A stretch of DNA of 6,035 bases from JAJRXR01 sp044439985 (lineage in GTDB: Bacteria; Planctomycetota; Phycisphaerae; Phycisphaerales; UBA1924): assembly GCA_044439985.1 (NCBI GenBank), contig JBITAG010000273.1:1-6035 (forward strand), read 5' to 3'. Shown here one piece after another: positions 1-5,587 of the stretch. Position 1 is the stretch's first letter. The number at the start of each line of letters is the position of its first letter. The notes under the pieces were generated by a model. The model was given only the letters and a program-made list of their open reading frames with translations. It was not told the origin of the DNA and ran no database searches. Made by a program: the position numbers and the translations under genes.

Positions 1-2
1 AC

Positions 3-1088
3 AAGCTCCCCCCCGACGCCGCCGCCCTCGGCGACCGCTTCGCCGCGGCGATGAGCGCCGACGCGGGCCTCCTCCTCATCGGCGCCCAGGGCGACGACGA
101 CCGCGGCCACAACGCGGGCGCCGCCTACGTCTTCGACCTGATCTCCGGCCTCCAACTCACCCGCCTGGAGGACACGGACGCCTCCCCCGGCGACGCCTTC
201 GGCTTCAGCGTCTCGATCCACGCCTCACTCGCCGCCCTCGGCGCCCCGGGCGCCAACGACGAAGCGGGGTCGGTCTCCCTCTTCGACGCCCTCACCGGCG
301 CCCGCCTCCACGCCCTCACCCCCGACGACGCCGAACCCTTCGACCGCTTCGGGCACGCCGTCGCCCTCTCGGGCGACCTGGTCGCCGTCGGCGCCCCGGG
401 CGACGATGACCGCGCCCAGAACGCGGGCGCCCTCTACCTCTTCGACGCCGCCACCGGCGCCCAGCTCCGCAAGCTCGTCGCCACCGACGGACAGCCCGAG
501 GACGCGCTGGGCATGTCGGTCGCCATCGAGGGGAACCTTGTCGCCGTCGGCGCCCCCTTCGACAACGACAACGGCGCCGAGTCCGGCTCCGTCTACCTCT
601 TCGACGCCACCACCGGACAGCAACTCTTCAAACTCACCCCCGACGACGGCGCCTTCCAGGACCTCTTCGGCGCCTCCGTCGCCCTCGACAACGACCTCGT
701 CGCCGTCGGCGCCCACTCCAAGGACCTCGCCGGCGCCGACTCCGGCGCCGCCTACCTCTTCGACGCCCTCTCCGGCCTCCAACTCGACCGCTACGCACCC
801 GTCGACGCCGAGCCGGGCGACTGGTTCGGGTGGAGCGTGGACCTCGAAGACCGATTCCTCATCGCCGGCGCCCGCAACGACAACGTCTGGGGCCTCTCCT
901 CCGGCTCCGCCACCGTCTTCGATATCCAAACCGGCGCCGAGCTTTACCGCCTCCTCCCCAACGACGGCGCCGAGGGCGACTTCTTCGGCGCCAGCGTCGC
1001 CATCGACGCGGGGATCCTGGCCTGCGGCGCCTACCTCGACGACGACCACGCCATCGCCTCCGGCTCGGCCTACCTCTTCGACACCAAC
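3..1088 (+). repeat. Seven tandem ~159-bp coding repeats (FG-GAP-like units)
   Basis: Unit boundaries by translation are residues 1-52, 53-102, 103-155, 156-208, 209-261, 262-314 and 315-362 of the partial protein. Units 3-6 are each exactly 53 residues, unit 2 is 50 and the last is clipped where the C-terminal module begins. The glycine and aspartate positions are the best kept. Unit 6 is the most divergent (LIAGARNDNVW in place of LVAVGAPxDxD). The first unit starts at the window edge, so further units may exist upstream. Confidence 0.85.
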
Positions 1089-1268
1089 TACTGCTCCCCC
1101 GCCGACCTCGCCTTCCCCCCCGCCCACCTCGACTTCAGCGACTTGCTCGTCTTCCTCGTCGCCTTCGAGAACCAGGAGCCCCTGGGCGACTTCGCGGAGC
1201 CGACCGGCGTCTTCGACTTCGCCGACGTCGTCGCATTCATCTCACTCTTTGCCGAGGGATGCCCCTGA
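3..1268 (+). CDS. FG-GAP-like repeat beta-propeller protein with dockerin-like C-terminal tail (5' partial)
   Basis: The reading frame is open from the first bases of the window. The first ATG (position 51) falls inside a repeat (residues KLPPDAAALGDRF precede it), so it is internal and the true start lies upstream. The visible 421 residues hold seven tandem repeats of about 53 residues (residues 1-362), each reading roughly K-L-x-P-D-D, D-x-F-G-x-S-V, L-V-A-V-G-A, D-D-D, S-G-x-x-Y-L-F-D-A-x-T-G-x-Q-L. This is the FG-GAP/integrin-alpha-like pattern, and seven units would suit one seven-bladed propeller. Residues 363-421 form a different module with two related segments (LDFSDLLVFLVAF and FDFADVVAFISLF), framed by a Cys near its start and a final GCP. 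It resembles the dockerin-like/EF-hand-like tails of Phycisphaerae extracellular proteins. It is probably exported, but the signal peptide would lie outside the window. Ligand and function are unknown. Codons end overwhelmingly in C. The stop lies 10 bp from the convergent DUF721 gene. Confidence 0.85.
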   Translation, partial: KLPPDAAALGDRFAAAMSADAGLLLIGAQGDDDRGHNAGAAYVFDLISGLQLTRLEDTDASPGDAFGFSVSIHASLAALGAPGANDEAGSVSLFDALTGARLHALTPDDAEPFDRFGHAVALSGDLVAVGAPGDDDRAQNAGALYLFDAATGAQLRKLVATDGQPEDALGMSVAIEGNLVAVGAPFDNDNGAESGSVYLFDATTGQQLFKLTPDDGAFQDLFGASVALDNDLVAVGAHSKDLAGADSGAAYLFDALSGLQLDRYAPVDAEPGDWFGWSVDLEDRFLIAGARNDNVWGLSSGSATVFDIQTGAELYRLLPNDGAEGDFFGASVAIDAGILACGAYLDDDHAIASGSAYLFDTNYCSPADLAFPPAHLDFSDLLVFLVAFENQEPLGDFAEPTGVFDFADVVAFISLFAEGCP

Positions 1269-1278
1269 ACCGGGCTCG

Positions 1279-1650
1279 CTAGCGCGTCACGATCCGCACC
1301 CGCGTGACGGGCGCCTTCGCCTCGCGGCGCAGCAACGCCTCGCCCCCCGCACGCAGCCAACGGTCCAGCCGGTACCGCGCCGCGCTGCTCCCCGCGCACA
1401 CCCCCACCACCCCGCGCGTGTGCGAGAGCAACTCGCAGTCCCGACGAAGCTCCTCCGGCACGCACGCCTCCCACGCCTGCGCCACCGCGCCCACCTCGCG
1501 GGCGCGCTTCTTCGCACGGTCCGCGATCGCCCCCGCGATCCCCCCCAGATCGATCTCCTCTCGCGATCGGACCCGGTACCCCCGGAGGCGGGCGAGCGCC
1601 TGCGCGTCCACCGCTTCCCCCGCCGCCGCCTGCGTCCGTGCCTCGGCCAT
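1279..1650 (-). CDS. DUF721/DciA-like protein
   Basis: A 123-residue soluble protein. Its C-terminal half (about residues 55-123) matches the DUF721/DciA pattern: a tryptophan followed by an acidic/proline stretch (AWEACVPEEL, 59-68), then HTRGVVGVCAGSSAARYRLDR (77-97), which corresponds to the family's 'HT...L.V.V.SSAW..EL' strand-helix element, then a basic helix and a final beta strand. DciA proteins bind DNA and help load the replicative helicase DnaB in bacteria that lack DnaC. Whether this member does so is inferred. The N-terminal half is Ala/Arg-rich and helical-looking, without a recognised domain. The ATG at 1648-1650 is preceded by only a weak GGGGTA-like ribosome site. The gene converges on the propeller gene (10 bp between stops) and diverges from the ABC ATPase gene across 63 bp, which must carry both promoters; I see no convincing -35/-10 pair there. 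The family call rests on a pattern read by eye, so moderate confidence. Confidence 0.65.
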   Translation of the reverse strand: MAEARTQAAAGEAVDAQALARLRGYRVRSREEIDLGGIAGAIADRAKKRAREVGAVAQAWEACVPEELRRDCELLSHTRGVVGVCAGSSAARYRLDRWLRAGGEALLRREAKAPVTRVRIVTR

Positions 1651-1713
1651 GGCGCGAGTCTACCCCGATCCAGGTTCCCACGCCTTCCCGATCCCCCCTA
1701 CCCTCTCGGCGAC

Positions 1714-2793
1714 ATGTCCACACGCATCCAGATCCGATCCCTCGTCAAGGTCTTCGGGAAGGGCCAGGCCGCCGCCCGCGCCGTCGACGGCATCGACCTC
1801 GACATCGAACCCGGGGAACTCTTCTTCCTCCTCGGGCCCTCCGGGTGCGGCAAGACCACCCTCCTGCGCATGATCGCCGGATTCATCGATCCCACCGCCG
1901 GCTCGATCCGCTTCAACGACAAGGACGTCACCCACGCCCCCCCCAACGCGCGCAACACCGGCATGGTCTTCCAGTCCTACGCCCTCTGGCCCCACATGAC
2001 CGTCGAGGCCAACGTCGCCTTCGGCCTCAAGGTTCGCAAGATCGGCGAGCCCGAACGCTCCAAGCGCGTCATGGAAGCACTCAAGGCCGTGCAGATGGAC
2101 GCCTACGCCAGCCGCAAGCCCACCCAGCTCTCCGGCGGGCAGCAGCAACGCGTCGCGCTGGCCCGCGCCATCGTCGTCCGACCCGACGTCCTCCTCCTCG
2201 ATGAGCCCCTCTCCAACCTCGACGCCAAACTCCGCATCGAACTGCGCTCCGAGATCCGGCGCATCTGCAAAAGCAGCGGCATCACCACCGTCTATGTAAC
2301 GCACGATCAAAAAGAAGCCCTGTCTATGGCCGACCGCGTCGCGATCATCCGCGCCGGGAAGGTCGAGCAGCTCGGGACCCCCGCCGAACTCTACCGCCGC
2401 CCACGCGACACCTTCGTCGCCGAGTTCCTGGGTGAAACCAACTTCGTCCCCGGCGTCGCCAAGCCCGCCGGGGCCTCCATCCTCGTCGAAACCAGCGCCG
2501 GCGCCCTCACCGCCGACAAAACCGAGCACGCCCCCACCACCGGCCAGGTCATCTGCTCCCTGCGCCCCGAGTCCGTCCGCCTCGTTCCCCCCGGAACGCC
2601 CGGCGCCCTCGACGCCAAGCGCCTCGAGACCACCTACCTCGGCGAGACCGCCCAGCACCTCGTCGAGCTCAAAGGGGGCGTGCGCCTGAAGGTCGCCGAA
2701 CTCAACCCCGCCGAGATCCGAGCCGCCGCCGATGAACCGGTCGCGGTCGCGGTCTACCCCCAGGATGTGGTCGTCCTTGCAAAGCACGAGTAG
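1714..2793 (+). CDS. ABC transporter ATP-binding protein (PotA/FbpC/MalK-type importer ATPase)
   Basis: A 359-residue cytoplasmic nucleotide-binding subunit of an importer; it hydrolyses ATP to drive a membrane permease. All motifs are intact: Walker A GPSGCGKTT (41-49), Q-loop Gln87 in FQSYALWPHMTV, signature LSGGQQQR (139-146), Walker B VLLLDEP (159-165, catalytic Glu164), D-loop SNLDA (167-171) and H-loop His197. A C-terminal region (about 235-359, with 'CSLRPESVRL' at 281-290) is a TOBE-type regulatory domain, as in PotA, FbpC and UgpC. The 'SYALWPHMTV' variant is common in the iron(III)/polyamine/phosphonate branch, but the substrate cannot be told from the ATPase alone. The frame is open far upstream only because of GC bias; ATG 1714 is chosen because homology begins directly after it (IRSLVKVFG). 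No clear Shine-Dalgarno precedes it. No permease or binding-protein gene adjoins it in this window, so its partners are probably elsewhere. Confidence 0.93.
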   Translation: MSTRIQIRSLVKVFGKGQAAARAVDGIDLDIEPGELFFLLGPSGCGKTTLLRMIAGFIDPTAGSIRFNDKDVTHAPPNARNTGMVFQSYALWPHMTVEANVAFGLKVRKIGEPERSKRVMEALKAVQMDAYASRKPTQLSGGQQQRVALARAIVVRPDVLLLDEPLSNLDAKLRIELRSEIRRICKSSGITTVYVTHDQKEALSMADRVAIIRAGKVEQLGTPAELYRRPRDTFVAEFLGETNFVPGVAKPAGASILVETSAGALTADKTEHAPTTGQVICSLRPESVRLVPPGTPGALDAKRLETTYLGETAQHLVELKGGVRLKVAELNPAEIRAAADEPVAVAVYPQDVVVLAKHE

Positions 2794-2807
2794 CGCAAGA
2801 CTTGCGC
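2793..2807. repeat. Inverted repeat at the end of the ABC ATPase gene
   Basis: GCGCAAG-A-CTTGCGC is a perfect 7-bp inverted repeat around a single A. It begins on the last base of the ABC stop codon and lies between two convergent genes (the histidine kinase ends at 2853). As RNA it can fold as a 5-bp stem with a 5-base loop. The nearest T-rich run on the + strand (2847-2851) is about 40 bases away, so this is not a textbook intrinsic terminator. It could be a weak 3'-end structure or a protein-binding site. Confidence 0.4.
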
Positions 2808-2852
2808 ATCCCGGCGAAAGCCAAGCCCGAGAATCAAAGGTCCAGGTTTTTG

Positions 2853-3671
2853 TTATTCCCCCGCGCGCAGGGCCGGGAGGGTGAGCCGAAACCGTGCTCC
2901 CTGCAGGGGTTGTGACGCCACGCCGATCGCGCCCCCGTGTCGCTCGATGAGGCGCTTGCACAGCGCCAGGCCCAACCCCGCCCGACGCCCGGAACGGCTC
3001 TCCCCATCGCGCGTTCCGGTCACGAACGGCTCGAAGATCTCCGGCCCCGCACCAGCCGGAAGTCCCGGCCCGTTGTCCGTCACTTCAAGCACCACGCTCC
3101 CGGTGTTCCACGTGGAACATGGAGGCGCCATGCGACCCGTGATGCGCACGGCAGTCAACTGATCCCCGCCCGCGTCGATCGCGTTGAGGAGCAGGTTCAT
3201 CAGCGTCTGCTGCAACGCCCGCGGATCAATGTCCGCCACGCACCCCCGCTCGATCTCAGCCTCGATGCGAACTTCCCCACGCCGATCCGCAAGGGAGTCG
3301 ATCGCGTCATCCAGCACGTCCGCCACGGGTCGAGGGGCGCTGACCTCCACCGAGGCGCCCGCGGCACTGGCCAGGTCCAGGATCGCGTCCGAGACCCCCA
3401 CCGCCTGCATCGCGCTCTGTGCCGCCTGCGTCAACGCCTTCTGCGTGAACGCTGCGTCGCCGGGTCGCTTGAGCGCACTGCTCGCATACCCCGCGACCGG
3501 CGTCATGAGATTGCGCACCTCATGGGCGATCATGGAGGCCAGCTCACCCAATGCCGCCAGGTCACGCAGACGATCCATCTCCACGCCCATCTGTTCGAGG
3601 GCGAGCTGGAGACTCTCGATCCGGGCAACCAGGCGTTCCTGGTCGAGCTGTGCGTTGGGGACGCTTTCCAT
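2853..3671 (-). CDS. Soluble sensor-type histidine kinase
   Basis: A 272-residue cytoplasmic histidine kinase. Residues 8-40 look like a coiled coil (QLDQERLVARIESLQLALEQ and on) and lead straight into the dimerisation/phospho-acceptor domain with the H-box LASMIAHEVRN (phosphorylatable His50). The ATPase domain has the N-box LMNLLLNAIDA (157-167, Asn163), the G1 box DNGPGLP (199-205), the F-box IFEPF (212-216) and the G2 box AGLGLALCKRLIERHGG (231-247), all intact. There is no membrane segment, PAS or other sensor domain and no adjacent response regulator, so signal and target are unknown. The ATG at 3669-3671 is the first canonical start after the upstream gene; the same frame stays open before it without ATG, GTG or TTG. 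No good Shine-Dalgarno is visible. It lies downstream of the Nudix gene on the same strand (129-bp gap), possibly co-transcribed. Residues 185-190 (CSTWNT) are encoded by a parS site, in the variable loop between two ATPase-domain strands. Confidence 0.93.
   Translation of the reverse strand: MESVPNAQLDQERLVARIESLQLALEQMGVEMDRLRDLAALGELASMIAHEVRNLMTPVAGYASSALKRPGDAAFTQKALTQAAQSAMQAVGVSDAILDLASAAGASVEVSAPRPVADVLDDAIDSLADRRGEVRIEAEIERGCVADIDPRALQQTLMNLLLNAIDAGGDQLTAVRITGRMAPPCSTWNTGSVVLEVTDNGPGLPAGAGPEIFEPFVTGTRDGESRSGRRAGLGLALCKRLIERHGGAIGVASQPLQGARFRLTLPALRAGE
3104..3119. promoter_or_regulatory. parS: parS site 1 (ParB-binding), inside the histidine kinase gene
   Basis: TGTTCCACGTGGAACA is a perfect 16-bp palindrome. 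It matches the bacterial chromosomal parS consensus TGTTNCACGTGNAACA in the GC-richer form known from pseudomonads and other high-GC bacteria. It is the most distant of the three sites, about 1.27 kb from the parB start. In the kinase frame it encodes Cys-Ser-Thr-Trp-Asn-Thr at residues 185-190. Confidence 0.92.
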
Positions 3672-3800
3672 GGAAAGTCCGGGCAGGGGGTCGGTGGGCG
3701 GCGCCGCCCCGGACGCGCAGCCCGGGACGGCGACGTGACCCCCATCGGTCCACCGGGGACCGCGCTTGGGGGAGTTTGCCGAATCCGCTGGATGTGCCGC

Positions 3801-4265
3801 TCAGAACCCCGAGAGCCAGGCCAGCTCCCCATCGCCCCCCCCGGACATCAGCCAGGCCTTCATCTCGATCGGACGGAGATCGGTCTCCGGGAGGGCGGCC
3901 AGCTCCACCCAGTCAAAGGCGAGCTTCGCCTCCTTCGACTCAACCTCCGGGAGCCCCGCCTCGTGCGGGTCGGCCTCGTCCGGGTCGGCGAGTTGTTCCA
4001 CGTGGAACACCACGGTCAGCTCGTGGTGGGGCTTCCCGTTCTGTTCGAAGGCCTGCTCAAAGACGAGCAGTGGGGCCCCGATCCGGGAGGCGAGCCCCGC
4101 CTCCTCCATGATCTCCCGCTTGAGGGCCGCGGCGGCGCTCTCCCCGAACTCGATGTGCCCCCCGGGCAGGTAGTGGTACCCGTGTTTGACGTTGCGGCAG
4201 AGGAGGACGCGTCCCCCTTGCAGGATCAGGCCGCGGGCGATGAGTTCGGTGTGCTTGGACCCCAA
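3801..4265 (-). CDS. Nudix hydrolase
   Basis: A 154-residue Nudix-fold pyrophosphohydrolase. The Nudix box fits G-x5-E-x7-R-E-U-x-E-E-x-G-U exactly: Gly36, Glu42, Arg50-Glu51, Glu54-Glu55, Gly57-Leu58; the glutamates bind the catalytic Mg2+. A preceding strand (ELIARGLILQGGRVLLCRN) and 'YHYLPGGHIEFGE' are typical of the small housekeeping members that hydrolyse nucleoside diphosphates linked to another moiety; the actual substrate cannot be read from the sequence. The start is TTG (bases 4265-4263), chosen because a strong GGAGG lies 6 bases ahead and the fold begins shortly after. Residues 86-91 (VFHVEQ) are encoded by a perfect parS palindrome within a predicted beta strand. The gene diverges from parB (120 bp between starts), and a further parS touches its ribosome site. 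Its own transcription may be sensitive to ParB binding (inference). Confidence 0.92.
   Translation of the reverse strand: MGSKHTELIARGLILQGGRVLLCRNVKHGYHYLPGGHIEFGESAAAALKREIMEEAGLASRIGAPLLVFEQAFEQNGKPHHELTVVFHVEQLADPDEADPHEAGLPEVESKEAKLAFDWVELAALPETDLRPIEMKAWLMSGGGDGELAWLSGF
3994..4009. promoter_or_regulatory. parS: parS site 2 (ParB-binding), inside the Nudix gene
   Basis: A second perfect copy of TGTTCCACGTGGAACA, 890 bp from site 1 and 284 bp from site 3. In the Nudix frame it lies across the codons for Val-Phe-His-Val-Glu-Gln (86-91), in a hydrophobic strand following 'HELTV'. Here the DNA site and a structured part of the protein have to satisfy each other. Confidence 0.93.
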
Positions 4266-4271
4266 GGCAGG

Positions 4272-4276
4272 CCTCC
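4272..4276 (-). promoter_or_regulatory. Strong Shine-Dalgarno of the Nudix gene (decides a TTG start)
   Basis: On the minus strand GGAGG is followed by six bases (cctgcc) and TTG. This is the best ribosome site in the window and the main reason for accepting the non-ATG start. The adjoining base 4277 separates it from parS site 3. Confidence 0.75.
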
Positions 4277-4277
4277 G

Positions 4278-4293
4278 TGTTCCACGTGGAACG
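4278..4293. promoter_or_regulatory. parS: parS site 3 (ParB-binding), in the Nudix-parB divergent region
   Basis: TGTTCCACGTGGAACG matches the two perfect copies at 15 of 16 positions; only the last base differs (G for A), leaving a perfect 14-bp palindromic core (4279-4292). It lies 92 bp before the parB start and 12 bp before the Nudix start codon, in the leader/promoter zone of the Nudix gene. Bound ParB here could affect both divergent promoters. Confidence 0.9.
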
Positions 4294-4341
4294 TCCTTCG
4301 GCCCCTCCGCGCGTCACTTTGGGCGGGAAGGGGCGTGGTTG

Positions 4342-4372
4342 GGTAGGATCCTACCGCCGGCGGAGGCCGGCC
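4342..4372. promoter_or_regulatory. Run of three palindromes upstream of parB (candidate operator/promoter)
   Basis: Three perfect palindromes sit end to end: GGTAGGATCCTACC (4342-4355, 14 bp), CCGCCGGCGG (4354-4363) and GGCCGGCC (4365-4372). They end 13 bases before the parB start. The first contains TAGGAT (4344-4349), a 4/6 match to a -10 element, with a poor TTGGGC (4319-4324) 19 bases upstream. A dimeric repressor overlapping the parB promoter would fit, but GC-rich DNA makes short palindromes common, so only the 14-bp one is notable. Confidence 0.35.
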
Positions 4373-4374
4373 GT

Positions 4375-4379
4375 GGAGA
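4375..4379 (+). promoter_or_regulatory. Shine-Dalgarno of parB
   Basis: GGAGA six bases before ATG 4386, supporting this start. The ParA-contact motif begins at residue 12 of the resulting protein, as expected for a full-length ParB. Confidence 0.65.
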
Positions 4380-4385
4380 ATCCCG

Positions 4386-5426
4386 ATGGCGAAGGATGAA
4401 CGCACTTCCGGCAAGCCAAGGCGTCTGGGACGAGGGCTGAGCGCCCTGGTGCAGACCAGTGTCCCGATCGATCCGGGGCCTCGGAGCCCCAGCGGGCGGA
4501 CGCCCCGTCCGATGGAGCCCCTCGACGGCGCGAGCCCCCCCGCCACCCAGGCGGAGGTCAAACCGATGCCGAAGGGGGATCCGGAGGGGGCGCCCGCCTC
4601 CTCGGAGTTCCAGTGGCTCCCATTGGCCTCGATCACCGCGAGCCCCTTCCAGCCCCGGACCTCATTCGACACGGACGCGATCGAGGCGCTGGGTGAATCG
4701 ATCAAGCGTTCGGGGATGATGCAGCCGCTCGTGGTGCGCCCGCTCCCACTCGGGGGTGGGGGGCCTCGGTTCGAGTTGGTGGCGGGGGAGCGTCGGCTGC
4801 GGGCGGCGCAGCACGTCGGTCTGGAGCGGGCGCCGGCGATCGTGCGGATGCTCACGGACCAGGAGGCGGCGGAGCTGGCGCTGGTGGAGAACCTGCAGCG
4901 TCGGGACCTGAACGCGATAGAACGTGCTTTCGCGTTTCAGAGGCTGCGTGATCAGTTCGGGCTCTCGCAGGAGCAGATCGGGGAGCGTGTCGGGCTGGAT
5001 CGCTCGAGCGTGGCGAACATCATGCGGCTGTGCGAGCTGGAGCCGGAGATTCGCGAGTTGATCAGCGACGAGCGGATCGGGGCGGGGCACGGCAAGGCGC
5101 TGCTCGGGTTCCCCGCGGGGGAGGAGCGGATCGCGCTGGCCCGACGGGCGGTGGAGGAGGGGTGGAGCGTTCGGCGTCTGGAGCGGGAGCCGCTGGGGCC
5201 GGCGCCGACGGGGGGGGAGGCGACCCCGCCGCGGGCAAAGAAGGAGGCGCCGGTCTCGCCCGAACTGGCGGACCTGGAGCGTCGGCTCAGTCATCACCTG
5301 GGAACCAAGGTCCGGGTGAAGACGGATGCGTCAGGTGTTCGAGGAACGCTGAGCATGTCATTTTATGATTTAGATCAGTTCGACGGACTTCTGACGCGCA
5401 TGGGGTTCTCCAGCGCGGATGTCTAA
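4386..5426 (+). CDS. parB: Chromosome-partitioning protein ParB (Spo0J family)
   Basis: A 346-residue, full-length ParB. It binds parS, clamps around DNA as a CTP-dependent sliding dimer, and recruits SMC and ParA to segregate the replicated origin. In order: the N-terminal ParA-contact motif RRLGRGLSALV (12-22); a Pro-rich linker (about 24-74); the ParB/CTPase domain from 'WLPLASITASPFQPR' (77-91), with the nucleotide-binding GERRLRA (134-140) and ENLQRRDLN (168-176); the helix-turn-helix parS reader LSQEQIGERVGLDRSSVANIMRL (193-215) followed by 'GHGKALL' (234-240); a second variable linker (about 265-290); and the C-terminal dimerisation domain (293-346, ending in a 'YDLDQFDGLLTRMGF' helix). 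Three parS sites lie within 1.3 kb upstream. No parA precedes it; the neighbour on that side is a divergent Nudix gene. Codons end mainly in G, unlike the C-ending genes in the left half of the window. The next gene follows after 170 bp on the same strand. Confidence 0.97.
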   Translation: MAKDERTSGKPRRLGRGLSALVQTSVPIDPGPRSPSGRTPRPMEPLDGASPPATQAEVKPMPKGDPEGAPASSEFQWLPLASITASPFQPRTSFDTDAIEALGESIKRSGMMQPLVVRPLPLGGGGPRFELVAGERRLRAAQHVGLERAPAIVRMLTDQEAAELALVENLQRRDLNAIERAFAFQRLRDQFGLSQEQIGERVGLDRSSVANIMRLCELEPEIRELISDERIGAGHGKALLGFPAGEERIALARRAVEEGWSVRRLEREPLGPAPTGGEATPPRAKKEAPVSPELADLERRLSHHLGTKVRVKTDASGVRGTLSMSFYDLDQFDGLLTRMGFSSADV

Positions 5427-5494
5427 CGGGCAAGTACATTCGCCCAATTTGCAACGGATTTGTGGAGCTGGGCGCCATACAAGGGCACAGAACG

Positions 5495-5500
5495 TATGAT
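5495..5500 (+). promoter_or_regulatory. Candidate -10 element before the basic HTH-protein gene
   Basis: TATGAT matches TATAAT at 5 of 6 positions, in an unusually AT-rich patch (about 5430-5505) of a GC-rich window. It would give a 5' leader of roughly 90 bases. No credible -35 hexamer sits 16-18 bases upstream, so it is a weak call. Confidence 0.3.
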
Positions 5501-5561
5501 TTACCCCCCCTTGCCGGGTAGGTCGTCATTAGCGGTAACCGACGATTCGGGCCCGGATCAC

Positions 5562-5575
5562 GCCGCGCAAGCGGC
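5562..5575 (+). other. Small hairpin with GCAA tetraloop in the leader of the basic HTH-protein gene
   Basis: GCCGC-GCAA-GCGGC: a 5-bp all-GC stem closed by a GNRA-type tetraloop, ending 6 bases before the GGAGAG ribosome site. It could tune translation of the downstream gene or be incidental. Confidence 0.35.
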
Positions 5576-5581
5576 AAGTTT

Positions 5582-5587
5582 GGAGAG
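5582..5587 (+). promoter_or_regulatory. Shine-Dalgarno of the basic HTH-protein gene
   Basis: GGAGAG lies 9 bases before ATG 5597, slightly long spacing but the only purine-rich site there. It supports the chosen start. Confidence 0.55.

Noticed and set aside
225..1127. Long antisense reading frame (300 codons) opposite the propeller gene, rich in Gly/Val/Glu
   Set aside because: Low-complexity mirror of a highly repetitive GC-biased gene; no recognisable domain, and the sense strand has clear repeats.
1664..1694. Direct repeat CCCGATCC (1664-1671 and 1687-1694) in the DUF721-ABC divergent region as an operator
   Set aside because: Eight bases in GC-rich DNA, spaced 23 bp; too short to claim as a binding site.
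406..1713. Upstream extension of the ABC ATPase frame to a 795-codon reading frame
   Set aside because: The extension is Ser/Pro/Thr-rich out-of-frame translation of the propeller and DUF721 genes; homology starts at ATG 1714.
2793..2852. Intrinsic terminator between the convergent ABC and kinase genes
   Set aside because: The inverted repeat at 2793-2807 is not followed by a T-run; the T-run at 2847-2851 has no stem just before it.
2937..4346. 469-codon + strand reading frame across the kinase and Nudix genes
   Set aside because: It is the antisense of two well-supported minus-strand genes and shows no domain of its own.
5428..5449. Terminator after parB (GGGC...GCCC followed by AATTT)
   Set aside because: Only a 4-bp stem with a 10-base loop and no real T-tract.
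5459..5469. DnaA-box-like TGTGGA near the parB 3' end
   Set aside because: Only six of nine bases match the box, and it is a single copy; it does not support an origin here.
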